Shown piece by piece: positions 1 to 8,257 of a stretch of DNA of 64,000 nt (position 1 is the first letter of the stretch; each line of letters starts with the position of its first letter). The DNA is from PFJX01 sp964466195. GTDB lineage: Bacteria; Pseudomonadota; Gammaproteobacteria; Burkholderiales; Thiobacillaceae. The stretch covers positions 183,370-247,369 of the forward strand of contig CAYXMQ010000003.1 in assembly GCA_964466195.1 (NCBI GenBank). Direction: 5' to 3'. The notes beneath the pieces were generated by a model, which saw only the letters and a program-made list of their open reading frames with translations, did no database searches and was not told the origin of the DNA. Made by a program: the position numbers and the translations under genes.

Positions 1-123
1 GCGGTGTTCGATGCCGGCCATATCGACCAGGGCGAACAGGATCATGCCCAGCATCGCCGCCAGGATGCTCCCGAACCCGATGGCCAGACGCGCACCGATA
101 CTCTTGTTGACTATACCCAGCAT
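1..123 (-). CDS. Methyl-accepting chemotaxis protein, N-terminal fragment (cut by window edge)
   Basis: Only the first 41 codons are in the window. The ATG at 123 follows an AGGA ribosome site (131-134 on the complement). The peptide starts MLGIVNKSIGARLAIGF and continues into a hydrophobic segment, the usual N-terminal membrane anchor of chemoreceptors (short cytoplasmic start, SIGARLxxGF, TM1). The ligand domain, HAMP and signalling hairpin lie outside. Its divergent neighbour is a two-component pair, so this edge looks like a sensory cluster. It could instead be the N terminus of another membrane sensor sharing this anchor. Confidence 0.6.
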   Translation of the reverse strand, partial: MLGIVNKSIGARLAIGFGSILAAMLGMILFALVDMAGIEHR

Positions 124-522
124 GATTTTTTCCTTTCTTCTATGAGGGGAACTGCTAACTGCTAACTGCTTGAATCGTTACCTGTAACGGCCGCCAGGTC
201 TATTACTTTAGTGATATTAAAAATTTTTTTCTTTGAGTCTGGATTTTCTTGAAACAGAGGCCGGCTTGTATGTGACGGCCGCCATAGGACGGCAGGGATT
301 CGCCATGCTTGCTTCGGGGTTTGACGTCTACGCCCACGTCTTCGCGGCAACCCTCCCGGCCGCCAGCGGATCCTATGCCGTGCGCTTCGATCCCGAACGC
401 CAGGTGCATCGCCAAGGCCTTCGCGTGCAATTAGAAATTCTGAGTAGAGTGATATTGATAAGAGCAAAATTCCCGACTGAACCGTGTCAGGGAGGTGCGG
501 TGCAACCTACGAGAATTGACTG
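124..522. other. Intergenic region between chemoreceptor and HD-GYP regulator
   Basis: About 400 bases with no convincing gene. It holds three tandem AACTGCT heptamers (150-170) just upstream of the chemoreceptor start, then an AT-rich tract near 203-235 that could carry divergent promoters. A 96-codon frame from a TTG at 233 has no ribosome site and no recognisable protein character, so I do not call it. Confidence 0.5.
150..170. repeat. Three tandem copies of the heptamer AACTGCT
   Basis: Three exact head-to-tail copies of a 7-base unit lie 27 bases upstream of the chemoreceptor start codon. Copy number could vary by slippage and alter leader length; no function is demonstrated. Confidence 0.8.
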
Positions 523-1659
523 ATGCCACTCCCTATGCCTGCCCATTTTCCTCTTGCAGCCACCATCCTGATGGTCGACGACAGCCCTGACAATCTGTCC
601 GTACTGGGCGAAATACTGCACGGAAGCTATCGGGTTCTGGCCGCCAATTCCGGCCGGCGCGCTTTGCTGCTCGCCGCTTCCGAGCCGAAACCGGACCTGA
701 TCCTGCTGGATGTGATGATGCCCGAGATGGATGGCTACGAGGTGTTGCAGCGCCTGAATGCGAGTCCGGCCACGCGGGACATCCCGGTCATCTTCGTCAC
801 TGCGATGGATGCGACCGAGGACGAGCAGCGCGGCCTCGACCTGGGCGCCAAGGATTACCTCACCAAGCCATTGCGGCCCCCCATCGTGCTGGCGCGCGTG
901 CGCGCCCAACTGGAAGCCAAGCTGGCGCGCGATTGGCTGAAGAACCAGAACGCCTGGCTGGAAGGCGAAGTGAATCGACGCATGGCGGAGAACCAGGCCA
1001 TCCAGGCGGTCAGCATCCACGCCCTGGGCTACCTGGCGGAGACCCGCGACCCGGAAACCGGCAACCATATCCAGCGCACCCAACAGTACGTTCACATGCT
1101 GGCTTCGGGCTTGCGCAACCATCCCCGTTTTGCGGCCAGCCTGGGCGACCGCGCCATCCAGTTGTTGACCCAGTCGGCTCCCTTGCACGACATCGGCAAG
1201 GTCGGCATCCCCGACCACATCCTGCTCAAGCCGGGCAAGCTCACGGCCGCGGAGTGGACCATCTTGCGTACCCATACCACGCTGGGCTCGGAGGCCATCG
1301 AGAAGGCCGAGCGGAGCATCGACACGCCGGTGGAATTCCTCGCCACCGCCAAGGAGATCGCCCATTGGCACCATGAGCGCTGGGATGGCAGCGGCTACCC
1401 GGATGGTCTGGCGGGCGATGCCATTCCCGTTTCCGCTCGCCTGATGGCGCTGGCCGATGTCTTCGACGCCCTCGTTTCCCGTCGCGTCTACAAGTCGGCG
1501 CTGCCCTTCGATGCGGCGCGGGAGATCATCATCCAGGGCCGCGGCAGCCATTTCGATCCGGACGTGGTGGATGCCTTCCTGGCCGCCTACGATGATTTCG
1601 TCGCCGTCGCCGCGTGCTATGTCGACGAAGAGGTGGCGGCCGGAAATGCCGCCCAGTGA
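523..1659 (+). CDS. Response regulator with HD-GYP c-di-GMP phosphodiesterase output
   Basis: A 378-residue cytoplasmic protein. The receiver domain (about 14-130) has the acidic pair D19/D20 and the phospho-acceptor Asp63 in LLDVMMPEMDG. The HD-GYP domain (about 165-370) has HD at 222-223 in HDIGKVGIPDH, then HHERWDGSGYPDG and the ADVFDAL helix. Family knowledge: HD-GYP proteins hydrolyse cyclic di-GMP, with activity gated by receiver phosphorylation (RpfG-like). The stop overlaps the start of the hybrid kinase by 14 bases, so the two are probably translationally coupled and the kinase is the likely partner. Start chosen: ATG at 523, 9 residues ahead of the receiver. Catalytic residues look intact. 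Confidence 0.9.
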   Translation: MPLPMPAHFPLAATILMVDDSPDNLSVLGEILHGSYRVLAANSGRRALLLAASEPKPDLILLDVMMPEMDGYEVLQRLNASPATRDIPVIFVTAMDATEDEQRGLDLGAKDYLTKPLRPPIVLARVRAQLEAKLARDWLKNQNAWLEGEVNRRMAENQAIQAVSIHALGYLAETRDPETGNHIQRTQQYVHMLASGLRNHPRFAASLGDRAIQLLTQSAPLHDIGKVGIPDHILLKPGKLTAAEWTILRTHTTLGSEAIEKAERSIDTPVEFLATAKEIAHWHHERWDGSGYPDGLAGDAIPVSARLMALADVFDALVSRRVYKSALPFDAAREIIIQGRGSHFDPDVVDAFLAAYDDFVAVAACYVDEEVAAGNAAQ

Positions 1660-4600
1660 ACGCGCCATGCCGCGCACAGCCCTGCTGGCCGCCGGGCTGG
1701 CTGTTGTGCTCGGGCTGGCCGTGTCCGCGCTGGTCGCCTTCGCGCTGTACCAGGATGAGAAGCGGACGCTGCAGAAGCAGTTTCTCGTCGCCGTGCAGGC
1801 CCAGACCGAGGAAATGGAGCGCCAGTTCAATGACCGGCTGCATAGCCTGGCATCGCTCTCCTATCTGGTCCGCGCCAGGCCCGGACTGACCCAGCAGGAG
1901 TTCGAAGCGTTCGCCTTGCCGTTGCGTGAGTCGCATGCCCACATCCTGGCTTATTCCTGGGTGCCGCGCGTGCCAGCCGCCGAACGGGCGGCGTTCGAGG
2001 CGTCGCAGCAGAAAACCTTGCCCGGCTTTCGCATTCGCGCCATCGACACCGCTACGGACGACCCGACGCGGGATGTCTACCCGGTGCTGTACTGCACCCA
2101 GGCGGGCAATCTGGCCGCCGAACTGGGTTGGGACATCGGCTCCGAGCCGGTGCGCCGCGCGGCGCTGGAACAGGCGCGCGACAGCGGTGAAACCGCCCTG
2201 AGCGGACGCGTTCGCTTGCAGCGCCAAACAAATGCACTGCCCGGCCTGGTCATCGTGGCGCCGGTCTACCGGCCGGGGGCGCCGGTCAGCGACGTGGCGC
2301 AGCGGCGCGCCGCCTTGCTGGGGTTCGTGGTGGGCTCGATGCGCATGAGCGATATGTTCGGGGAAGGCCTGAAAGCGTTTCTGCACGACCCCATCGACCT
2401 GCACATCGAGGACGTCAGCCCCGGCGTCGAGGCGGGTTTTCTGTTTCATCGCAGCGGCGGGCATGACCAGCGCCATTTCGTTGCCGACACGTCCGAGCAT
2501 CAGGCCACGTTGACCCGATTGGCCGACAGCCTGAAGGAAAAAGCCCGTTTGCGGGTGGGCGGACGCGACTGGGAGGCGCATTTCTTCGGCGCACCGGGCA
2601 GTTACCGGCCGAGCGGCCGCAATGCGCTGATGGCCGTGGCCGGCGGCTTGGCGTTGACGCTCTGGCTGGGCAGCTTCTTGTTCCTGCGCAGCAGGGCGCG
2701 CCAGCGCGAACGACGCGTGCAGGCGGATCTGGCCGAGCGCGAGCAGGCTTACCGCAGCCTGGCCGAGAATCTGCCCGGCATGGTCTACCGGGTGTTCGTG
2801 CGCGAGGGCCGGCGGATGCAGTTTTTCAACCGGGCGGCGGAGGCGATCCTGGGTTGCGCGAGCAGCGATCTGGCGGCGGGCCAGGTGTGTGCGATCGATC
2901 CGCTGATCCTGCCGGAAGACCGGCCCGGCGTGCTCGCCGAGATCGCGCGCGCCTCGACCGAGGCGCGCGCGTTCAGCGTCGAATATCGGCTGCGCGGCAA
3001 GGATGGCGTCGTGCGCTGGCTGATGGAGCGGGGCATGCCGGTGCTCGGGCCGGACGGCGCGCTGCTGTATATCGACGGAGTCATCTACGACATCACCGAA
3101 CGCAAGCAGGCCGAGGCGGCATTGCGCGAAAGCGAGCAGCAGTTGCGTGACGCCCAGCGCATCGCCCATGTCGGAAACTGGGATCTCGATCTGGTCGGCA
3201 ATAGACTGAAATGGTCGGACGAAGTGTTCCGCATCTTCGAGATCGACCCGCAGCAATTCGGCGCTTCGTACCCCGCCTTTCTCGCGTTGGTGCATCCGGA
3301 CGATCGGGAACGGGTCAACCAGGCCTACAGCGACGCCGTCGCCAAACGCGAGTCCTACGGGATCACGCATCGCCTGCTGATGCCGGACGGACGCATCAAG
3401 CACGTGCTCGAGCATTCCGAAACCGAATATGCCCCGGACGGGACGCCGTTGCATTCCCGCGGCACGGTCCAGGACGTCACCGATCGGGTGCTGGCCGAAG
3501 AGCAGTTGCGCAAGCTTTCCCTGGCCGTCGAGCAAAGTCCGGAGAGCATCGTCATCACCGATCTCGACGCCCGCATCGAATACGTCAACGCCGCCTTCCT
3601 GCTGTCCACCGGCTATAGCCGCGAAGAAGTGCTGGGACGGAATCCGCGTTTTTTGCACTCCGGCAAGACGCCGCCGTCCACATATCAGTCGTTATGGCAG
3701 GCGTTGGCGCAGGGTCAGCTATGGCAAGGCGAATTCATCAACCGGCGCAAGGATGGCAGCGAATACGTCGAATACGCCCATGTCGCTCCGATCCGCCAGG
3801 CCAATGGCGTCGTCAGCCATTATCTGGCGATCAAGGAAGACATCAGCGAGAAGAAGCGTGATGCGGAGGAGCTGGAGCGGCACCGGCTGCATTTGGAAGA
3901 TCTGGTGGCCGAACGCACCCGCCAGTTGGCCGAGGCGCGCGATCAGGCCGAGGCGGCCAGCGTCGCCAAGAGCGCGTTCCTGGCCAACATGAGCCACGAG
4001 ATCCGGACGCCGATGAATGCCATCGTCGGCCTCGCCCATCTGTTGCAGCGGACCCGGCTCGACCCGGATCAACAGGGCAAGCTGCACAAGATCGTCAGCA
4101 GTTCGCAACATCTGCTTGCCATCATCAATGACATTCTCGATCTGTCCAAGATCGAAGCCGGCAAGCTTGGACTGGAACAAACCGATTTCGAACTGGAACG
4201 GGTGGTCGAGAACGTCTGCTCCCTGGTGGCCGAGCGGGCGCACGCCAAGGAGCTCGAACTGGTGGTGGATATCGATCCCGCCCTGTTGTGTATCGTGCGC
4301 GGCGACCCGACCCGGCTGCGCCAGGCGCTGCTCAACTACGCCGGCAATGCCGTCAAATTCACCCAGACCGGCAGCATCATCGTGCGCGTCCGCAGCGTGG
4401 AGGAACGGCAGGCCGACCTGCTGGTGCGCTTCGAAGTGCAGGATAGCGGCATCGGCATGACCCCGGCCCAGAGCGCGCAACTGTTCGCCGCCTTCACGCA
4501 GGCGGATGCCACGATCACCCGAAAATACGGCGGCACCGGGCTGGGCCTGGTGATCACCCGGCATCTGGCGCAACTGATGGACGGCGAAGTCGGCGTGGAA

Positions 4601-6187
4601 AGCGAGCCCGGCAAGGGCAGCACGTTCTGGTTTACCGCGCGCCTGCGCAAGCCGGCGCAGCCGCACGCCCGCCCGATCAGCGGCGCCTTGCCGCAGCGGC
4701 GCGCGTTGCTGGTCGATGGCTTGCCGAGCACGCGCCATGTGATGCGCAAAATGCTGACGACGCTGGGGTTGCGCGTCGATAACGTCGATCGCATCGACGA
4801 AGCGTTGAGCGCCATCGAAGCCGCGGATGCGGCGGGCGATGCCTACGATTGCGCGCTGTTCGACTGGCGCACCAGCGGCCTGGATCTGGCCCAGGTGGCG
4901 CAACAAGCCCAGACGCTGCCGCTGCAGCGTCGCCCGCTGCCCCTGATCGCCCTGCTGCCGGATGAAGCCCGCGCGCAGGCGCGCGCGCGCCGCGCCGGTT
5001 TCACGGCGTTGCTGGTCAAGCCGGTAACGCTGTCGATGCTGCACGACACGCTGCAGAGCGTTCTGATGGGAACCGGGCCGGCGCCGGCCGCCCAGCCGCC
5101 GGTGAGCTCGGCGGAGCTGAGGTTGGCGCAGGAGCAGCGTGGCGCTCGCCTGTTGCTGGTCGAGGACAACCCGGTCAACCAGGACGTGGCGCTGGAATTG
5201 TTGCGCGGTGCCGGCCTCACGGTCGACTTGGCGGAAAACGGCGCGATCGCGGTCGAGATGGCGCAACGGACGGCTTACGATTTGATCCTGATGGACATGC
5301 AGATGCCGGTGATGGGCGGACTGGAGGCGACCGAGGCCATCCGCAAGCTGGAGCAGCAGCAGGCGCTGCCGATCCTGGCGATGACTGCGAATGCCTTCAA
5401 CGAAGACCGCGACCGCTGTAGCGCCGCCGGCATGAATGACTTCATCGCCAAGCCGGTGGACCCGGACGTGCTGTTCGGCATGCTGCTGAAATGGCTGCCC
5501 CAGCGCGCGGCGTCGCCGGCTGCCGTTGCCGTCGCGGACGCAGCCGGGGCCGCGCATGTCGATCTGCGTCTGGCCGCGATCCCCGGCCTCGACATTGAGC
5601 AGGGGCTCAAAAGCGTACACGGCAAGATGGAAAGCCTGCTCCGGCTGCTGCGCAAATACACGCAGACCCGCGTGGACATGGACAGTTTGCGCGAGCGCTA
5701 TGGCGCCGGCGATTTCAGTGCAGCCCGGCGTCTCGCCCATACTGTCAAAGGCATGGCCGGCACTCTCGGCGCCGGTCGGATTCAGAGTCTGGCCGCCGAA
5801 CTGGAAACGGCCATCCGCGCCCGCCAGACCCCCGATGCAATCGAGCGCCTCGCGGCCGCGCTGGAAAGCGAACAACAAGGCCTGGTTTCCGCACTGCTCG
5901 CCGCACTGCCGGAACTCGCGCCGGCGCCTTCGGCCGAAGTCGACTCGGCGCAGCTGGCAGCCCTGCTGGAGGAGCTTGAAACGCTGTTGTCCAGGAGCGA
6001 CATAGGGGCCAACCAAATCTTTGCCGCCAACCGCGCGTTGTTCCACGCCGCCTTCGGCCCAGCTGCCGCCGAGCTGGAACGGCATATCGAGAACTACGAT
6101 TTTCCCGAGGCGCTGGAAGCGCTTGAGCGAGCGCGGAACGCCTGTGTTGGGTCAAATGCCGGCGCGAGCGCTGTCCGGCCGGCTTAA
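1646..6187 (+). CDS. CHASE-PAS hybrid histidine kinase (BarA-like, with two receivers and Hpt)
   Basis: A 1513-residue inner-membrane sensor. Order: TM1 (about 10-35), periplasmic CHASE domain (about 60-300), TM2 (about 325-348), three PAS domains (about 367-485, 500-615, 622-745), HisKA with His784 in NMSHEIRTP, HATPase (to about 1000, GTGLGLVI motif), a first receiver with FDWRTSG as degenerate phospho-site, a canonical second receiver (about 1167-1282, Asp1217), and an Hpt domain with His1365 in AHTVKGMAG. This is a complete phosphorelay in one chain. The frame is open further upstream, but residues before MPPSER are out-of-frame regulator sequence, so I start at 1646 (GAGGTGG upstream). 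It overlaps the HD-GYP regulator, its likely output. Its stop overlaps the feoB stop on the other strand in TTAA. Confidence 0.88.
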   Translation: MPPSERAMPRTALLAAGLAVVLGLAVSALVAFALYQDEKRTLQKQFLVAVQAQTEEMERQFNDRLHSLASLSYLVRARPGLTQQEFEAFALPLRESHAHILAYSWVPRVPAAERAAFEASQQKTLPGFRIRAIDTATDDPTRDVYPVLYCTQAGNLAAELGWDIGSEPVRRAALEQARDSGETALSGRVRLQRQTNALPGLVIVAPVYRPGAPVSDVAQRRAALLGFVVGSMRMSDMFGEGLKAFLHDPIDLHIEDVSPGVEAGFLFHRSGGHDQRHFVADTSEHQATLTRLADSLKEKARLRVGGRDWEAHFFGAPGSYRPSGRNALMAVAGGLALTLWLGSFLFLRSRARQRERRVQADLAEREQAYRSLAENLPGMVYRVFVREGRRMQFFNRAAEAILGCASSDLAAGQVCAIDPLILPEDRPGVLAEIARASTEARAFSVEYRLRGKDGVVRWLMERGMPVLGPDGALLYIDGVIYDITERKQAEAALRESEQQLRDAQRIAHVGNWDLDLVGNRLKWSDEVFRIFEIDPQQFGASYPAFLALVHPDDRERVNQAYSDAVAKRESYGITHRLLMPDGRIKHVLEHSETEYAPDGTPLHSRGTVQDVTDRVLAEEQLRKLSLAVEQSPESIVITDLDARIEYVNAAFLLSTGYSREEVLGRNPRFLHSGKTPPSTYQSLWQALAQGQLWQGEFINRRKDGSEYVEYAHVAPIRQANGVVSHYLAIKEDISEKKRDAEELERHRLHLEDLVAERTRQLAEARDQAEAASVAKSAFLANMSHEIRTPMNAIVGLAHLLQRTRLDPDQQGKLHKIVSSSQHLLAIINDILDLSKIEAGKLGLEQTDFELERVVENVCSLVAERAHAKELELVVDIDPALLCIVRGDPTRLRQALLNYAGNAVKFTQTGSIIVRVRSVEERQADLLVRFEVQDSGIGMTPAQSAQLFAAFTQADATITRKYGGTGLGLVITRHLAQLMDGEVGVESEPGKGSTFWFTARLRKPAQPHARPISGALPQRRALLVDGLPSTRHVMRKMLTTLGLRVDNVDRIDEALSAIEAADAAGDAYDCALFDWRTSGLDLAQVAQQAQTLPLQRRPLPLIALLPDEARAQARARRAGFTALLVKPVTLSMLHDTLQSVLMGTGPAPAAQPPVSSAELRLAQEQRGARLLLVEDNPVNQDVALELLRGAGLTVDLAENGAIAVEMAQRTAYDLILMDMQMPVMGGLEATEAIRKLEQQQALPILAMTANAFNEDRDRCSAAGMNDFIAKPVDPDVLFGMLLKWLPQRAASPAAVAVADAAGAAHVDLRLAAIPGLDIEQGLKSVHGKMESLLRLLRKYTQTRVDMDSLRERYGAGDFSAARRLAHTVKGMAGTLGAGRIQSLAAELETAIRARQTPDAIERLAAALESEQQGLVSALLAALPELAPAPSAEVDSAQLAALLEELETLLSRSDIGANQIFAANRALFHAAFGPAAAELERHIENYDFPEALEALERARNACVGSNAGASAVRPA

Positions 6188-7974
6188 GCGGTCAGCGCCC
6201 GCGCAGTTTGATAGAACGCGAAGCTGAGCAACCAGGCGATGCCCAGCGACCAGACCAGCGAGGCCCACATGTAGCGGCTGTTGCCGGATTCACGGCGCAG
6301 TGTGGCGAGAGCGGACAGGCAGGGCGTGTAGATCAGCGTGAACAGCATGAAGCTGTAGGCCTGTATCCAGTCCAGGCGTTGCGCCAGGAGGCCGGAGAGT
6401 TCATCGCCGCCGGCGCCGTAGATGACGGCGAGCGCGCCGATGACGACTTCCTTGGCGACGAAACCGAACAGCAGCGCGATGGACAGCAACTGGTCGATGC
6501 CGAGCGGGCTGAACACCGGCTCCATCCAGCCGGCGAGCTGACCGGCCAGCGTGGCGGGGCTGGCCGGGGCGGCGTCGAGCGGGAAATGGGTGAGAAACCA
6601 GACCAATGCCACGCCGAGGACGATGAAGCCGCCGGCCTGGCGCAGGAAATAGCCCGATTCGCGCACCGATTGGCGCGCCAGCACCGTCAGCGTCGGCAGG
6701 CGGTAGGGCGGCAGTTCCATCAGCAGCGGGTCGGCGTTGCGCTGGGCGCGGCCGCGCCAGATCCAGGCGGTGAAGAACGCGATCGCGAAGCTGATGACGT
6801 ACAGGCTGAACAACACCCAGGGCGCGGCGCGCGGCGAAAAAATCGCGGTGGTGAAGAACAGGAACACCTGCAGACGCGCCGAGCACAGCGAGAACGGAAT
6901 GGTCATCATGGTCAGGATGCGTTGCGCGCGGCTGCGCATGACGCGAGTGCCCATCATCGCCGGCACATTGCAGCCGAAGCCCATCAACTGCATGACGAAG
7001 GCGCGCCCGTCGAGGCCCATGCGCGACATCATCGCGTCCATCAGGAAGGCGGCGCGCGCCAGATAGCCGCTGTCCTCGACGACCGCCATGGCCATGAAAA
7101 ACACGACTATGATCGGCAGGAAGGTCATCACCGTGCCGATGCCGTCGTAGAGGCCTTCCAGCATGAAGCTGATCGCCCAGGCCGGCAGGCCGGACAGCCA
7201 GGGCGCGAGCCAGCGCGTCTTGACTTCGTCGAGCAGCCAGCCGAGGCCGTCCTGCAATGGCGTGCCGAGGCCGTATACCGCCTGGAACACCAGCAGCATG
7301 ATCAGGAAAAACAGCGGCAGGCCGAGCCAGGGATGCAGCAGGAAGTGGTCCAGCCGGTCGGTGCGCGAGGCCGATAACACGGGTGGTACATGCACGGTTT
7401 GCGCCAGCAGCGTGTCGAGCAGGTGCTCGATGTCGTCGTCCTCGGCCAGCGCGCGCGCTTGCGCGGTCGTCGGTTCGGGATGCCGACGCAGCCAGGCGGT
7501 CAGCGCCTGGCGCAGTTCCGCGACGCCCTGGCCGTGTTTTGCGCTGACCAGGCACACCGGCAGGGCCAGTTCCTGCGCCAGGGTTTCCAGCTGGATGCGG
7601 ATGCCGCGGCTGGCGGCTTCATCGGCCATGTTCAGCACCAGCAGCATGGGCAGGCCGAGCGCCTTGAGCTGCAGCACCAGTGCCAGTTGGCGTTCCAGTT
7701 GGGTGGCGTTGAGCAGCACCAGCAGGCCGTTGACCGGCTGCGTTTCGATGAAATGGCGCGCAACGCGCTCATCCTCGGAGAAGCCGTGCAGATTGTGCAG
7801 GCCGGGCAGATCGACCAGCTCCACCATGCTGTCGCCCAGCAGCAGCTTGGCCGACAGCAATTCCACGGTCATTCCGGGCCAGTTGCCGACGCGCGCACCG
7901 GCGCCGGTGAGACGGTTGAATAATGTCGATTTGCCGGTATTGGGCATGCCGACCAGGGCGATACGCTGGCTCAT
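6184..7974 (-). CDS. feoB: Ferrous iron transport protein B (GTPase-permease)
   Basis: A 596-residue Fe(II) importer. The N-terminal G domain has G1 GMPNTGKST at 9-17, NWPGMTVE (switch I), DLPGLHN (G3) and LNMAD (G4). A helical insertion follows, then an 8-10 helix membrane domain with the gate signature GFGCNVPAMMGTR. Start: ATG at 7974 rather than further upstream, because the G domain begins at once and the codon lies one base after the feoA stop (TGA-A-ATG), implying coupling. It is shorter than the E. coli protein (about 773), lacking much of the C-terminal part, as is common in other lineages. It is the last gene of the iron block. Confidence 0.95.
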   Translation of the reverse strand: MSQRIALVGMPNTGKSTLFNRLTGAGARVGNWPGMTVELLSAKLLLGDSMVELVDLPGLHNLHGFSEDERVARHFIETQPVNGLLVLLNATQLERQLALVLQLKALGLPMLLVLNMADEAASRGIRIQLETLAQELALPVCLVSAKHGQGVAELRQALTAWLRRHPEPTTAQARALAEDDDIEHLLDTLLAQTVHVPPVLSASRTDRLDHFLLHPWLGLPLFFLIMLLVFQAVYGLGTPLQDGLGWLLDEVKTRWLAPWLSGLPAWAISFMLEGLYDGIGTVMTFLPIIVVFFMAMAVVEDSGYLARAAFLMDAMMSRMGLDGRAFVMQLMGFGCNVPAMMGTRVMRSRAQRILTMMTIPFSLCSARLQVFLFFTTAIFSPRAAPWVLFSLYVISFAIAFFTAWIWRGRAQRNADPLLMELPPYRLPTLTVLARQSVRESGYFLRQAGGFIVLGVALVWFLTHFPLDAAPASPATLAGQLAGWMEPVFSPLGIDQLLSIALLFGFVAKEVVIGALAVIYGAGGDELSGLLAQRLDWIQAYSFMLFTLIYTPCLSALATLRRESGNSRYMWASLVWSLGIAWLLSFAFYQTARALTA

Positions 7975-7975
7975 T

Positions 7976-8257
7976 TCAGAGGCACTCGGCGAGTTTGGAG
8001 GGGGCGTCTTCGCTGCTCGGATCGCATGCCTTGACCTGGATGGCGGCCGCATCGACGCGGCGCAGGATGATGTCGGTCTGGCCGGAACGCACCTGGATCG
8101 GGCCCTGGAACGGCGAACGGCGCATGACTTTGATACGGCGGCCGAGTTGCAGGCCGAGCGCGCGCATGCGGGCGGTCAGGTCGGTATCGGCCTCGATGCG
8201 CGCAATGATGCAGCAGTGGCCGACCGGAACCGTATTGAGTGAGCAGAGCTTGGTCAT
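7976..8257 (-). CDS. feoA: Ferrous iron transport protein A
   Basis: A 93-residue SH3-like protein that supports FeoB. It has the FeoA pattern of a small beta-barrel with the conserved helix LTARMRALGLQLG and a following basic strand (RRIKVMRR). The start ATG (8255-8257) overlaps the stop of the upstream kinase gene in ATGA, and its stop is one base from feoB, so three genes are tightly coupled. It probably acts at the cytoplasmic face of FeoB. The family is short and variable, so identity rests partly on context. Confidence 0.9.
   Translation of the reverse strand: MTKLCSLNTVPVGHCCIIARIEADTDLTARMRALGLQLGRRIKVMRRSPFQGPIQVRSGQTDIILRRVDAAAIQVKACDPSSEDAPSKLAECL

Noticed and set aside
233..523. 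96-codon frame before the HD-GYP gene
   Set aside because: TTG start without a ribosome site and no motif.
3719..6085. 788-codon minus-strand frame within the hybrid kinase
   Set aside because: Shadow of a very long GC-rich gene; composition (His, Gln, Arg rich) is unnatural.
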